Assembly: GCA_963082975.1 (NCBI GenBank)
Contig: OY720348.1
Location: forward strand, 65,931,719-65,995,718
DNA from: Labia minor
Lineage: Eukaryota > Arthropoda > Insecta > Dermaptera > Spongiphoridae
Length of the DNA: 64,000 nucleotides
Reading direction: 5' to 3'
The translations under genes were made by a program, and so were the position numbers. Below are positions 24,404 through 38,695 of this stretch, one piece after another. Position 1 is the first letter of the stretch, and each line of letters opens with the position of its first letter. The notes below the pieces were generated by a model that saw nothing but the letters and a program-made list of their open reading frames with translations, was not told where the DNA came from and did no database searches.

Positions 24404-25743
24404 TATGTTAGTGAAAAGAATAAATTTGATATACCTACAATAGATAATAATAAATAAAATTGATAATTCAATGAAAGAAAAAGAGAATTATGTTTGAAGA
24501 ATAATTTGTAAGTTATTTTAGAAGAAAAATATTATTTTTCTGAAAATATAATATAAATAATAATTACAATGAAATGAAATAAATATATATATAAAAATAA
24601 TTAATCCACAGAGTCGATAAAGAATGAAATTAAAAAGAATCAATATTTAATGAGTAAATAGAAATTGTACTAAAAATATTTTGATAATGTGTGTATCGGC
24701 TATGAAGTCCGGAGACAAAGTGAAATCCATGTATAGTCCAGGCTGTATTTATAGCAAAATTCACAGGTACAGTCGCATGCTAATAGAAGTAACTATTTAG
24801 AGTCAGTGAAAAAAAAATTAATCAAATAACTTTTTAAAAAACATTATTTAAAAATAAATAATAAATATTTAAAAATAAAAAAAAAAATTAAAAAATAATA
24901 ATATTAATTTAATCTTTATTGTTTTTGAACATTCACACATAATTTTATTTATTAATTTTAATGAATTATTTTGTTTGTTGTTGTTAAATTATTTGTTTAA
25001 GAACATATTTCTATCATATTCTAATTAAATTGTTTTTTTCTTTATTAGTAATATTTTTTTATAAAAAAAAAACAACTGAATTTTAAAATACATGAAATGA
25101 ATAAAATATTATATTTTAAATTATTTGTCAATCTAATGAAATATAATGACAACGAATTAATAAAATTTTTGTGATTTTCAGATATAAATTTAGAGATAAA
25201 TCTACATATTAATTGAAAATAGTACAGTTTAAAGAATGGTAGTATCAAACTAAAGAAAAACAATTAAATAAATATTTTTTATTTTCAAGTACAACTATTG
25301 AAAAAAGCAAAATCTGGATACAAGTGAGTATAATAAATAAAAATGTAAATAGAATAAAGGAAATATATAAGGTTAAACTAAAATAAATGAAATAATAAGA
25401 AATATTTTTCAAACTTGAGATTTTTATTCAAATTTTTGAGGTAAAAGTAACAAACAAAATAAAATTATAATAGAAATTGTTAGAATAAATAAATTTATTG
25501 TTTCAAATAATAGGAATGTTTACATAATGAAAACTAATAAAAATAGGAAAGTATTATAAATAAATAAATAAATAAAAAAAAGGAAAAATTTTTAAATAGA
25601 GAAATTATTTTTAGTACATGTTAATAAATAATAAATCTTTTTGATAAGGAGATGTTGTATTAATTAAATTATATCAACTCGAAGGAAAAAATAATATATT
25701 TCCCTCTCTTACATCTGTCATGTTAATATCTCTTATATATTAA

Positions 25744-26265
25744 TTATAATAATCGTCTTAGTTTTTGTTTATTTTTAATGTTTTGTTTCTCATATTGAAT
25801 TTGATTTGTGGTTTGTTTTAAAAATGTTTTCTTTTTTCTTGTCATTTGTCTATTTTCACTGGTTTCAACTATTCTACTATCTAAGAATTTGTTTGATTTA
25901 TTTATATTTCTAGTGTTTGAATTGATGATATTAATAGAATTAATAGAATCAATGGATTTATTCTGATAATGTCTCGTATTAATTATTTTAGAAATTTCAT
26001 TCATATGAAATTCTATATCGGTATTCATGCGTCTATTATATGTTCTATAAGATTTTATTTTATTATATAAACGAGAATGTTTTTTAATAATACTTTTCCA
26101 TTTTTTGCAGACATGATATGATTGATATAACGAAACGATATCTAATTTGTTAAATATAATTTCAATAATTTCGATTGGTAAATTATTTATAAAATTTTCA
26201 TTAAGAATGATGGATTCTGAAAATAAAGAAAAATTGTAGGCAAATAAATCGTAATTGACATTCAT
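25744..26265 (-). CDS. F-box domain protein, copy 15
   Basis: The protein is identical to copy 2. It has the upstream GTG variant, as does register partner copy 24. Short leader; TATA at 26591; 1845-base step. A change near 26527 (TTTTTATAATG) is absent from copy 24, so the partners are mosaic. Confidence 0.87.
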   Translation of the reverse strand: MNVNYDLFAYNFSLFSESIILNENFINNLPIEIIEIIFNKLDIVSLYQSYHVCKKWKSIIKKHSRLYNKIKSYRTYNRRMNTDIEFHMNEISKIINTRHYQNKSIDSINSINIINSNTRNINKSNKFLDSRIVETSENRQMTRKKKTFLKQTTNQIQYEKQNIKNKQKLRRLL

Positions 26266-27588
26266 TATGTTAGTGAAAAGAATCACTTTGATATACCTAC
26301 AATAGATAATAATAAATAAAATTGATAATTCAATGAAAGAAAAAGAGAATTATGTTTGAAGAATAATTTGTAAGTTATTTTAGAAGAAAAATATAATATA
26401 AATAATAATTACAATGAGATGAAATAAATATATATATAAAAATTATTAATCCACAGAGTCGATAAAGAATGAAATTAAAAAGAATCAATATTTAATGAGT
26501 AAATAGAAATTGTACTAAAAATATTTTTATAATGTGTGTATCGGCTATGAAGTCCGGAGACAAAGTGAAATCCATGTATAGTCCAGGCTGTATTTATAGC
26601 AAAATTCACAGGTACAGTCGCATGCTAATAGAAGTAACTATTTAGAGTCAGTGAAAAAAAAATTAATCAAATAACTTTTTAAAAAACATTATTTAAAAAT
26701 AAATAATAAATATTTAAAAATAAAAAAAAAAATTAAAAAATAATAATATTAATTTAATCTTTATTGTTTTTGAACATTCACACATAATTTTATTTATTAA
26801 TTTTAATGAATTATTTTGTTTGTTGTTGTTAAATTATTTGTTTAAGAACATATTTCTATCATATTCTAATTAAATTGTTTTTTTCTTTATTAGTAATATT
26901 TTTTTATAAAAAAAAAACAACTGAATTTTAAAATACATGAAATGAATAAAATATTATATTTTAAATTATTTGTCAATCTAATGAAATATAATGACAACGA
27001 ATTAATAAAATTTTTGTGATTTTCAGATATAAATTTAGAGATAAATCTACATATTAATTGAAAATAGTACAGTTTAAAGAATGGTAGTATCAAACTAAAG
27101 AAAAACAATTAAATAAATATTTTTTATTTTCAAGTACAACTATTGAAAAAAGCAAAATCTGGATACAAGTGAGTATAATAAATAAAAATGTAAATAGAAT
27201 AAAGGAAATATATAAGGTTAAACTAAAATAAATGATTAAATAAGAAATATTTTTCAAACTTGAGATTTTTATTCAAATTTTTGAGGTAAAAGTAACAAAC
27301 AAAATAAAATTATAATAGAAATTGTTAGAATAAATAAATTTATTGTTTCAAATAATAGGAATGTTTACATAATGAAAACTAATAAAAATAGGAAAGTATT
27401 ATAAATAAATAAATAAATAAAAAAAAGGAAAAATTTTTAAATAGAGAAATTATTTTTAGTACATGTTAATAAATAATAAATCTTTTTGATAAGGAGATGT
27501 TGTATTAATTAAATTATATCAACTCGAAGGAAAAAATAATATATTTCCCTCTCTTACATCTGTCATGTTAATATCTCTTATATATTAA

Positions 27589-28110
27589 TTATAATAATCG
27601 TCTTAGTTTTTGTTTATTTTTAATGTTTTGTTTCTCATATTGAATTTGATTTGTGGTTTGTTTTAAAAATGTTTTCTTTTTTCTTGTCATTTGTCTATTT
27701 TCACTGGTTTCAACTATTCTACTATCTAAGAATTTGTTTGATTTATTTATATTTCTAGTGTTTGAATTGATGATATTAATAGAATTAATAGAATCAATGG
27801 ATTTATTCTGATAATGTCTCGTATTAATTATTTTAGAAATTTCATTCATATGAAATTCTATATCGGTATTCATGCGTCTATTATATGTTCTATAAGATTT
27901 TATTTTATTATATAAACGAGAATGTTTTTTAATAATACTTTTCCATTTTTTGCAGACATGATATGATTGATATAACGAAACGATATCTAATTTGTTAAAT
28001 ATAATTTCAATAATTTCGATTGGTAAATTATTTATAAAATTTTCATTAAGAATGATGGATTCTGAAAATAAAGAAAAATTGTAGGCAAATAAATCGTAAT
28101 TGACATTCAT
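27589..28110 (-). CDS. F-box domain protein, copy 16
   Basis: The protein is identical to copy 2. Long leader; TATA at 28453; 1861-base step. The promoter island has a TCG-to-TCT change (about 28404), shared only with copy 25. The spacer variants at 28745-28785 and the CTCCATAC change (about 29022) are also shared with copy 25. Confidence 0.88.
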   Translation of the reverse strand: MNVNYDLFAYNFSLFSESIILNENFINNLPIEIIEIIFNKLDIVSLYQSYHVCKKWKSIIKKHSRLYNKIKSYRTYNRRMNTDIEFHMNEISKIINTRHYQNKSIDSINSINIINSNTRNINKSNKFLDSRIVETSENRQMTRKKKTFLKQTTNQIQYEKQNIKNKQKLRRLL

Positions 28111-29449
28111 TATGTTAGTGAAAAGAATAACTTTGATATACCTACAATAGATAATAATAAATAAAATTGATAATTCAATGAAAGAAAAAGAGAATTATGT
28201 TTGAAGAATAATTTGTAAGTTATTTTAGAAGAAAAATATTATTTTTCTGAAAATATAATATAAATAATAATTACAATGAAATGAAATAAATATATATATA
28301 AAAATAATTAATCCACAGAGTCGATAAAGAATGAAATTAAAAAGAATCAATATTTAATGAGTAAATAGAAATTGTACTAAAAATATTTTTATAATGTGTG
28401 TATCTGCTATGAAGTCCGGAGACAAAGTGAAATCCATGTATAGTCCAGGCTGTATTTATAGCAAAATTCACAGGTACAGTCGCATGCTAATAGAAGTAAC
28501 TATTTAGAGTCAGTGAAAAAAAAATTAATCAAATAACTTTTTAAAAAACATTATTTAAAAATAAATAATAAATATTTAAAAATAAAAAAAAAAATTAAAA
28601 AATAATAATATTAATTTAATCTTTATTGTTTTTGAACATTCACACATAATTTTATTTATTAATTTTAATGAATTATTTTGTTTGTTGTTATTAAATTATT
28701 TGTTTAAGAACATATTTCTATCATATTCTAATTAAATTGTTTTTTACTTTATTAGTAATATTTTTTATAAAAAAAACACAACTGAATTTTAAAATACTTG
28801 AAATGAATAAAATATTATATTTTAAATTATTTGTCAATCTAATGAAATATAATGACAACGAATTAATAAAATTTTTGTGATTTTCAGATATAAATTTAGA
28901 GATATATCTACATATTAATTGAAAATAGTACAGTTTAAAGAATGGTAGTATCAAACTAAAGAAAAACAATTAAATAAATATTTTTTATTTTCAAGTACAA
29001 CTATTGAAAAAAGCAAAATCTCCATACAAGTGAGTATAATAAATAAAAATGTAAATAGAATAAAGGAAATATATAAGGTTAAACTAAAATAAATGAAATA
29101 ATAAGAAATATTTTTCAAACTTGAGATTTTTATTCAAATTTTTGAGGTAAAAGTAACAAACAAAATAAAATTATAATAGAAATTGTTAGAATAAATAAAT
29201 TTATTGTTTCAAATAATAGGAATGTTTACATAATGAAAACTAATAAAAATAGGAAAGTATTATAAATAAATAAATAAATAAAAAAAAGGAAAAATTTTTA
29301 AATAGAGAAATTATTTTTAGTACATGTTAATAAATAATAAATCTTTTTGATAAGGAGATGTTGTATTAATTAAATTATATCAACTCGAAGGAAAAAATAA
29401 TATATTTCCCTCTCTTACATCTGTCATGTTAATATCTCTTATATATTAA

Positions 29450-29971
29450 TTATAATAATCGTCTTAGTTTTTGTTTATTTTTAATGTTTTGTTTCTCATA
29501 TTGAATTTGATTTGTGGTTTGTTTTAAAAATGTTTTCTTTTTTCTTGTCATTTGTCTATTTTCACTGGTTTCAACTATTCTACTATCTAAGAATTTGTTT
29601 GATTTATTTATATTTCTAGTGTTTGAATTGATGATATTAATAGAATTAATAGAATCAATGGATTTATTCTGATAATGTCTCGTATTAATTATTTTAGAAA
29701 TTTCATTCATATGAAATTCTATATCGGTATTCATGCGTCTATTATATGTTCTATAAGATTTTATTTTATTATATAAACGAGAATGTTTTTTAATAATACT
29801 TTTCCATTTTTTGCAGACATGATATGATTGATATAACGAAACGATATCTAATTTGTTAAATATAATTTCAATAATTTCGATTGGTAAATTATTTATAAAA
29901 TTTTCATTAAGAATGATGGATTCTGAAAATAAAGAAAAATTGTAGGCAAATAAATCGTAATTGACATTCAT
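29450..29971 (-). CDS. F-box domain protein, copy 17
   Basis: The protein is identical to copy 2. It has the rare upstream sequence AAGAACCAC on the plus strand (29985), shared only with copy 26. Short leader; TATA at 30297; 1845-base step. Confidence 0.87.
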   Translation of the reverse strand: MNVNYDLFAYNFSLFSESIILNENFINNLPIEIIEIIFNKLDIVSLYQSYHVCKKWKSIIKKHSRLYNKIKSYRTYNRRMNTDIEFHMNEISKIINTRHYQNKSIDSINSINIINSNTRNINKSNKFLDSRIVETSENRQMTRKKKTFLKQTTNQIQYEKQNIKNKQKLRRLL

Positions 29972-31294
29972 TATGTTAGTGAAAAGAACCACTTTGATAT
30001 ACCTACAATAGATAATAATAAATAAAATTGATAATTCAATGAAAGAAAAAGAGAATTATGTTTGAAGAATAATTTGTAAGTTATTTTAGAAGAAAAATAT
30101 AATATAAATAATAATTACAATGAGATGAAATAAATATATATATAAAAATTATTAATCCACAGAGTCGATAAAGAATGAAATTAAAAAGAATCAATATTTA
30201 ATGAGTAAATAGAAATTGTACTAAAAATATTTTGATAATGTGTGTATCGGCTATGAAGTCCGGAGACAAAGTGAAATCCATGTATAGTCCAGGCTGTATT
30301 TATAGCAAAATTCACAGGTACAGTCGCATGCTAATAGAAGTAACTATTTAGAGTCAGTGAAAAAAAAATTAATCAAATAACTTTTTAAAAAACATTATTT
30401 AAAAATAAATAATAAATATTTAAAAATAAAAAAAAAAATTAAAAAATAATAATATTAATTTAATCTTTATTGTTTTTGAACATTCACACATAATTTTATT
30501 TATTAATTTTAATGAATTATTTTGTTTGTTGTTGTTAAATTATTTGTTTAAGAACATATTTCTATCATATTCTAATTAAATTGTTTTTTTCTTTATTAGT
30601 AATATTTTTTTATAAAAAAAAAACAACTGAATTTTAAAATACATGAAATGAATAAAATATTATATTTTAAATTATTTGTCAATCTAATGAAATATAATGA
30701 CAACGAATTAATAAAATTTTTGTGATTTTCAGATATAAATTTAGAGATAAATCTACATATTAATTGAAAATAGTACAGTTTAAAGAATGGTAGTATCAAA
30801 CTAAAGAAAAACAATTAAATAAATATTTTTTATTTTCAAGTACAACTATTGAAAAAAGCAAAATCTGGATACAAGTGAGTATAATAAATAAAAATGTAAA
30901 TAGAATAAAGGAAATATATAAGGTTAAACTAAAATAAATGATTAAATAAGAAATATTTTTCAAACTTGAGATTTTTATTCAAATTTTTGAGGTAAAAGTA
31001 ACAAACAAAATAAAATTATAATAGAAATTGTTATAATAAATAAATTTATTGTTTCAAATAATAGGAATGTTTACATAATGAAAACTAATAAAAATAGGAA
31101 AGTATTATAAATAAATAAATAAATAAAAAAAAGGAAAAATTTTTAAATAGAGAAATTATTTTTAGTACATGTTAATAAATAATAAATCTTTTTGATAAGG
31201 AGATGTTGTATTAATTAAATTATATCAACTCGAAGGAAAAAATAATATATTTCCCTCTCTTACATCTGTCATGTTAATATCTCTTATATATTAA

Positions 31295-31816
31295 TTATAA
31301 TAATCGTCTTAGTTTTTGTTTATTTTTAATGTTTTGTTTCTCATATTGAATTTGATTTGTGGTTTGTTTTAAAAATGTTTTCTTTTTTCTTGTCATTTGT
31401 CTATTTTCACTGGTTTCAACTATTCTACTATCTAAGAATTTGTTTGATTTATTTATATTTCTAGTGTTTGAATTGATGATATTAATAGAATTAATAGAAT
31501 CAATGGATTTATTCTGATAATGTCTCGTATTAATTATTTTAGAAATTTCATTCATATGAAATTCTATATCGGTATTCATGCGTCTATTATATGTTCTATA
31601 AGATTTTATTTTATTATATAAACGAGAATGTTTTTTAATAATACTTTTCCATTTTTTGCAGACATGATATGATTGATATAACGAAACGATATCTAATTTG
31701 TTAAATATAATTTCAATAATTTCGATTGGTAAATTATTTATAAAATTTTCATTAAGAATGATGGATTCTGAAAATAAAGAAAAATTGTAGGCAAATAAAT
31801 CGTAATTGACATTCAT
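31295..31816 (-). CDS. F-box domain protein, copy 18
   Basis: The protein is identical to copy 2. Long leader; TATA at 32159; 1862-base step. Its leader variant TTTTTATAATG (about 32093) is shared with register partner copy 27. The match weakens beyond here. Confidence 0.88.
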   Translation of the reverse strand: MNVNYDLFAYNFSLFSESIILNENFINNLPIEIIEIIFNKLDIVSLYQSYHVCKKWKSIIKKHSRLYNKIKSYRTYNRRMNTDIEFHMNEISKIINTRHYQNKSIDSINSINIINSNTRNINKSNKFLDSRIVETSENRQMTRKKKTFLKQTTNQIQYEKQNIKNKQKLRRLL

Positions 31817-33156
31817 TATGTTAGTGAAAAGAATAACTTTGATATACCTACAATAGATAATAATAAATAAAATTGATAATTCAATGAAAGAAAAAGAGAA
31901 TTATGTTTGAAGAATAATTTGTAAGTTATTTTAGAAGAAAAATATTATTTTTCTGAAAATATAATATAAATAATAATTACAATGAAATGAAATAAATATA
32001 TATATAAAAATAATTAATCCACAGAGTCGATAAAGAATGAAATTAAAAAGAATCAATATTTAATGAGTAAATAGAAATTGTACTAAAAATATTTTTATAA
32101 TGTGTGTATCGGCTATGAAGTCCGGAGACAAAGTGAAATCCATGTATAGTCCAGGCTGTATTTATAGCAAAATTCACAGGTACAGTCGCATGCTAATAGA
32201 AGTAACTATTTAGAGTCAGTGAAAAAAAAATTAATCAAATAACTTTTTAAAAAACATTATTTAAAAATAAATAATAAATATTTAAAAATAAAAAAAAAAA
32301 TTAAAAAATAATAATATTAATTTAATCTTTATTGTTTTTGAACATTCACACATAATTTTATTTATTAATTTTAATGAATTATTTTGTTTGTTGTTGTTAA
32401 ATTATTTGTTTAAGAACATATTTCTATCATATTCTAATTAAATTGTTTTTTTCTTTATTAGTAATATTTTTTTATAAAAAAAAAACAACTGAATTTTAAA
32501 ATACATGAAATGAATAAAATATTATATTTTAAATTATTTGTCAATCTAATGAAATATAATGACAACGAATTAATAAAATTTTTGTGATTTTCAGATATAA
32601 ATTTAGAGATAAATCTACATATTAATTGAAAATAGTACAGTTTAAAGAATGGTAGTATCAAACTAAAGAAAAACAATTAAATAAATATTTTTTATTTTCA
32701 AGTACAACTATTGAAAAAAGCAAAATCTGGATACAAGTGAGTATAATAAATAAAAATGTAAATAGAATAAAGGAAATATATAAGGTTAAACTAAAATAAA
32801 TGATTAAATAAGAAATATTTTTCAAACTTGAGATTTTTATTCAAATTTTTGAGGTAAAAGTAACAAACAAAATAAAATTATAATAGAAATTGTTAGAATA
32901 AATAAATTTATTGTTTCAAATAATAGGAATGTTTACATAATGAAAACTAATAAAAATAGGAAAGTATTATAAATAAATAAATAAATAAAAAAAAGGAAAA
33001 ATTTTTAAATAGAGAAATTATTTTTAGTACATGTTAATAAATAATAAATCTTTTTGATAAGGAGATGTTGTATTAATTAAATTATATCAACTCGAAGGAA
33101 AAAATAATATATTTCCCTCTCTTACATCTGTCATGTTAATATCTCTTATATATTAA

Positions 33157-33678
33157 TTATAATAATCGTCTTAGTTTTTGTTTATTTTTAATGTTTTGTT
33201 TCTCATATTGAATTTGATTTGTGGTTTGTTTTAAAAATGTTTTCTTTTTTCTTGTCATTTGTCTATTTTCACTGGTTTCAACTATTCTACTATCTAAGAA
33301 TTTGTTTGATTTATTTATATTTCTAGTGTTTGAATTGATGATATTAATAGAATTAATAGAATCAATGGATTTATTCTGATAATGTCTCGTATTAATTATT
33401 TTAGAAATTTCATTCATATGAAATTCTATATCGGTATTCATGCGTCTATTATATGTTCTATAAGATTTTATTTTATTATATAAACGAGAATGTTTTTTAA
33501 TAATACTTTTCCATTTTTTGCAGACATGATATGATTGATATAACGAAACGATATCTAATTTGTTAAATATAATTTCAATAATTTCGATTGGTAAATTATT
33601 TATAAAATTTTCATTAAGAATGATGGATTCTGAAAATAAAGAAAAATTGTAGGCAAATAAATCGTAATTGACATTCAT
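33157..33678 (-). CDS. F-box domain protein, copy 19
   Basis: The protein is identical to copy 2. Short leader; TATA at 34004. It has the 12-base-shorter spacer (about 34162), giving an 1833-base step, like copy 11. Confidence 0.88.
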   Translation of the reverse strand: MNVNYDLFAYNFSLFSESIILNENFINNLPIEIIEIIFNKLDIVSLYQSYHVCKKWKSIIKKHSRLYNKIKSYRTYNRRMNTDIEFHMNEISKIINTRHYQNKSIDSINSINIINSNTRNINKSNKFLDSRIVETSENRQMTRKKKTFLKQTTNQIQYEKQNIKNKQKLRRLL

Positions 33679-34989
33679 TATGTTAGTGAAAAGAATAACT
33701 TTGATATACCTACAATAGATAATAATAAATAAAATTGATAATTCAATGAAAGAAAAAGAGAATTATGTTTGAAGAATAATTTGTAAGTTATTTTAGAAGA
33801 AAAATATAATATAAATAATAATTACAATGAGATGAAATAAATATATATATAAAAATTATTAATCCACAGAGTCGATAAAGAATGAAATTAAAAAGAATCA
33901 ATATTTAATGAGTAAATAGAAATTGTACTAAAAATATTTTGATAATGTGTGTATCGGCTATGAAGTCCGGAGACAAAGTGAAATCCATGTATAGTCCAGG
34001 CTGTATTTATAGCAAAATTCACAGGTACAGTCGCATGCTAATAGAAGTAACTATTTAGAGTCAGTGAAAAAAAAATTAATCAAATAACTTTTTAAAAAAC
34101 ATTATTTAAAAATAAATAATAAATATTTAAAAATAAAAAAAAAAATTAAAAAATAATAATATTAATATTTTTGAACATTCACACATAATTTTATTTATTA
34201 ATTTTAATGAATTATTTTGTTTGTTGTTGTTAAATTATTTGTTTAAGAACATATTTCTATCATATTCTAATTAAATTGTTTTTTTCTTTATTAGTAATAT
34301 TTTTTTATAAAAAAAAAACAACTGAATTTTAAAATACATGAAATGAATAAAATATTATATTTTAAATTATTTGTCAATCTAATGAAATATAATGACAACG
34401 AATTAATAAAATTTTTGTGATTTTCAGATATAAATTTAGAGATAAATCTACATATTAATTGAAAATAGTACAGTTTAAAGAATGGTAGTATCAAACTAAA
34501 GAAAAACAATTAAATAAATATTTTTTATTTTCAAGTACAACTATTGAAAAAAGCAAAATCTGGATACAAGTGAGTATAATAAATAAAAATGTAAATAGAA
34601 TAAAGGAAATATATAAGGTTAAACTAAAATAAATGAAATAATAAGAAATATTTTTCAAACTTGAGATTTTTATTCAAATTTTTGAGGTAAAAGTAACAAA
34701 CAAAATAAAATTATAATAGAAATTGTTAGAATAAATAAATTTATTGTTTCAAATAATAGGAATGTTTACATAATGAAAACTAATAAAAATAGGAAAGTAT
34801 TATAAATAAATAAATAAATAAAAAAAAGGAAAAATTTTTAAATAGAGAAATTATTTTTAGTACATGTTAATAAATAATAAATCTTTTTGATAAGGAGATG
34901 TTGTATTAATTAAATTATATCAACTCGAAGGAAAAAATAATATATTTCCCTCTCTTACATCTGTCATGTTAATATCTCTTATATATTAA

Positions 34990-35511
34990 TTATAATAATC
35001 GTCTTAGTTTTTGTTTATTTTTAATGTTTTGTTTCTCATATTGAATTTGATTTGTGGTTTGTTTTAAAAATGTTTTCTTTTTTCTTGTCATTTGTCTATT
35101 TTCACTGGTTTCAACTATTCTACTATCTAAGAATTTGTTTGATTTATTTATATTTCTAGTGTTTGAATTGATGATATTAATAGAATTAATAGAATCAATG
35201 GATTTATTCTGATAATGTCTCGTATTAATTATTTTAGAAATTTCATTCATATGAAATTCTATATCGGTATTCATGCGTCTATTATATGTTCTATAAGATT
35301 TTATTTTATTATATAAACGAGAATGTTTTTTAATAATACTTTTCCATTTTTTGCAGACATGATATGATTGATATAACGAAACGATATCTAATTTGTTAAA
35401 TATAATTTCAATAATTTCGATTGGTAAATTATTTATAAAATTTTCATTAAGAATGATGGATTCTGAAAATAAAGAAAAATTGTAGGCAAATAAATCGTAA
35501 TTGACATTCAT
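34990..35511 (-). CDS. F-box domain protein, copy 20
   Basis: The protein is identical to copy 2. Short leader; TATA at 35837; 1844-base step. Its spacer resembles the spacer upstream of copy 2 (one-base-shorter T-run, ATACTTGAAATG, TAATGAAAAAC, ATCTTGATAC), showing that variants are scattered through the array. Confidence 0.88.
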   Translation of the reverse strand: MNVNYDLFAYNFSLFSESIILNENFINNLPIEIIEIIFNKLDIVSLYQSYHVCKKWKSIIKKHSRLYNKIKSYRTYNRRMNTDIEFHMNEISKIINTRHYQNKSIDSINSINIINSNTRNINKSNKFLDSRIVETSENRQMTRKKKTFLKQTTNQIQYEKQNIKNKQKLRRLL

Positions 35512-36833
35512 TATGTTAGTGAAAAGAATAACTTTGATATACCTACAATAGATAATAATAAATAAAATTGATAATTCAATGAAAGAAAAAGAGAATTATG
35601 TTTGAAGAATAATTTGTAAGTTATTTTAGAAGAAAAATATAATATAAATAATAATTACAATGAGATGAAATAAATATATATATAAAAATTATTAATCCAC
35701 AGAGTCGATAAAGAATGAAATTAAAAAGAATCAATATTTAATGAGTAAATAGAAATTGTACTAAAAATATTTTGATAATGTGTGTATCGGCTATGAAGTC
35801 CGGAGACAAAGTGAAATCCATGTATAGTCCAGGCTGTATTTATAGCAAAATTCACAGGTACAGTCGCATGCTAATAGAAGTAACTATTTAGAGTCAGTGA
35901 AAAAAAAATTAATCAAATAACTTTTTAAAAAACATTATTTAAAAATAAATAATAAATATTTAAAAATAAAAAAAAAAATTAAAAAATAATAATATTAATT
36001 TAATCTTTATTGTTTTTGAACATTCACACATAATTTTATTTATTAATTTTAATGAATTATTTTGTTTGTTGTTATTAAATTATTTGTTTAAGAACATATT
36101 TCTATCATATTCTAATTAAATTGTTTTTTTCTTTATTAGTAATATTTTTTATAAAAAAAAAACAACTGAATTTTAAAATACTTGAAATGAATAAAATATT
36201 ATATTTTAAATTATTTGTCAATCTAATGAAATATAATGACAACGAATTAATAAAATTTTTGTGATTTTCAGATATAAATTTAGAGATAAATCTACATATT
36301 AATTGAAAATAGTACAGTTTAAAGAATGGTAGTATCAAACTAATGAAAAACAATTAAATAAATATTTTTTATTTTCAAGTACAACTATTGAAAAAAGCAA
36401 AATCTTGATACAAGTGAGTATAATAAATAAAAATGTAAATAGAATAAAGGAAATATATAAGGTTAAACTAAAATAAATGATTAAATAAGAAATATTTTTC
36501 AAACTTGAGATTTTTATTCAAATTTTTGAGGTAAAAGTAACAAACAAAATAAAATTATAATAGAAATTGTTAGAATAAATAAATTTATTGTTTCAAATAA
36601 TAGGAATGTTTACATAATGAAAACTAATAAAAATAGGAAAGTATTATAAATAAATAAATAAATAAAAAAAAGGAAAAATTTTTAAATAGAGAAATTATTT
36701 TTAGTACATGTTAATAAATAATAAATCTTTTTGATAAGGAGATGTTGTATTAATTAAATTATATCAACTCGAAGGAAAAAATAATATATTTCCCTCTCTT
36801 ACATCTGTCATGTTAATATCTCTTATATATTAA

Positions 36834-37355
36834 TTATAATAATCGTCTTAGTTTTTGTTTATTTTTAATGTTTTGTTTCTCATATTGAATTTGATTTGTG
36901 GTTTGTTTTAAAAATGTTTTCTTTTTTCTTGTCATTTGTCTATTTTCACTGGTTTCAACTATTCTACTATCTAAGAATTTGTTTGATTTATTTATATTTC
37001 TAGTGTTTGAATTGATGATATTAATAGAATTAATAGAATCAATGGATTTATTCTGATAATGTCTCGTATTAATTATTTTAGAAATTTCATTCATATGAAA
37101 TTCTATATCGGTATTCATGCGTCTATTATATGTTCTATAAGATTTTATTTTATTATATAAACGAGAATGTTTTTTAATAATACTTTTCCATTTTTTGCAG
37201 ACATGATATGATTGATATAACGAAACGATATCTAATTTGTTAAATATAATTTCAATAATTTCGATTGGTAAATTATTTATAAAATTTTCATTAAGAATGA
37301 TGGATTCTGAAAATAAAGAAAAATTGTAGGCAAATAAATCGTAATTGACATTCAT
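36834..37355 (-). CDS. F-box domain protein, copy 21
   Basis: The protein is identical to copy 2. Long leader; TATA at 37698; 1862-base step. Upstream ATAAATTTG variant at 37372. Confidence 0.88.
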   Translation of the reverse strand: MNVNYDLFAYNFSLFSESIILNENFINNLPIEIIEIIFNKLDIVSLYQSYHVCKKWKSIIKKHSRLYNKIKSYRTYNRRMNTDIEFHMNEISKIINTRHYQNKSIDSINSINIINSNTRNINKSNKFLDSRIVETSENRQMTRKKKTFLKQTTNQIQYEKQNIKNKQKLRRLL

Positions 37356-38695
37356 TATGTTAGTGAAAAGAATAAATTTGATATACCTACAATAGATAAT
37401 AATAAATAAAATTGATAATTCAATGAAAGAAAAAGAGAATTATGTTTGAAGAATAATTTGTAAGTTATTTTAGAAGAAAAATATTATTTTTCTGAAAATA
37501 TAATATAAATAATAATTACAATGAAATGAAATAAATATATATATAAAAATAATTAATCCACAGAGTCGATAAAGAATGAAATTAAAAAGAATCAATATTT
37601 AATGAGTAAATAGAAATTGTACTAAAAATATTTTGATAATGTGTGTATCGGCTATGAAGTCCGGAGACAAAGTGAAATCCATGTATAGTCCAGGCTGTAT
37701 TTATAGCAAAATTCACAGGTACAGTCGCATGCTAATAGAAGTAACTATTTAGAGTCAGTGAAAAAAAAATTAATCAAATAACTTTTTAAAAAACATTATT
37801 TAAAAATAAATAATAAATATTTAAAAATAAAAAAAAAAATTAAAAAATAATAATATTAATTTAATCTTTATTGTTTTTGAACATTCACACATAATTTTAT
37901 TTATTAATTTTAATGAATTATTTTGTTTGTTGTTGTTAAATTATTTGTTTAAGAACATATTTCTATCATATTCTAATTAAATTGTTTTTTTCTTTATTAG
38001 TAATATTTTTTTATAAAAAAAAAACAACTGAATTTTAAAATACATGAAATGAATAAAATATTATATTTTAAATTATTTGTCAATCTAATGAAATATAATG
38101 ACAACGAATTAATAAAATTTTTGTGATTTTCAGATATAAATTTAGAGATAAATCTACATATTAATTGAAAATAGTACAGTTTAAAGAATGGTAGTATCAA
38201 ACTAAAGAAAAACAATTAAATAAATATTTTTTATTTTCAAGTACAACTATTGAAAAAAGCAAAATCTGGATACAAGTGAGTATAATAAATAAAAATGTAA
38301 ATAGAATAAAGGAAATATATAAGGTTAAACTAAAATAAATGAAATAATAAGAAATATTTTTCAAACTTGAGATTTTTATTCAAATTTTTGAGGTAAAAGT
38401 AACAAACAAAATAAAATTATAATAGAAATTGTTAGAATAAATAAATTTATTGTTTCAAATAATAGGAATGTTTACATAATGAAAACTAATAAAAATAGGA
38501 AAGTATTATAAATAAATAAATAAATAAAAAAAAGGAAAAATTTTTAAATAGAGAAATTATTTTTAGTACATGTTAATAAATAATAAATCTTTTTGATAAG
38601 GAGATGTTGTATTAATTAAATTATATCAACTCGAAGGAAAAAATAATATATTTCCCTCTCTTACATCTGTCATGTTAATATCTCTTATATATTAA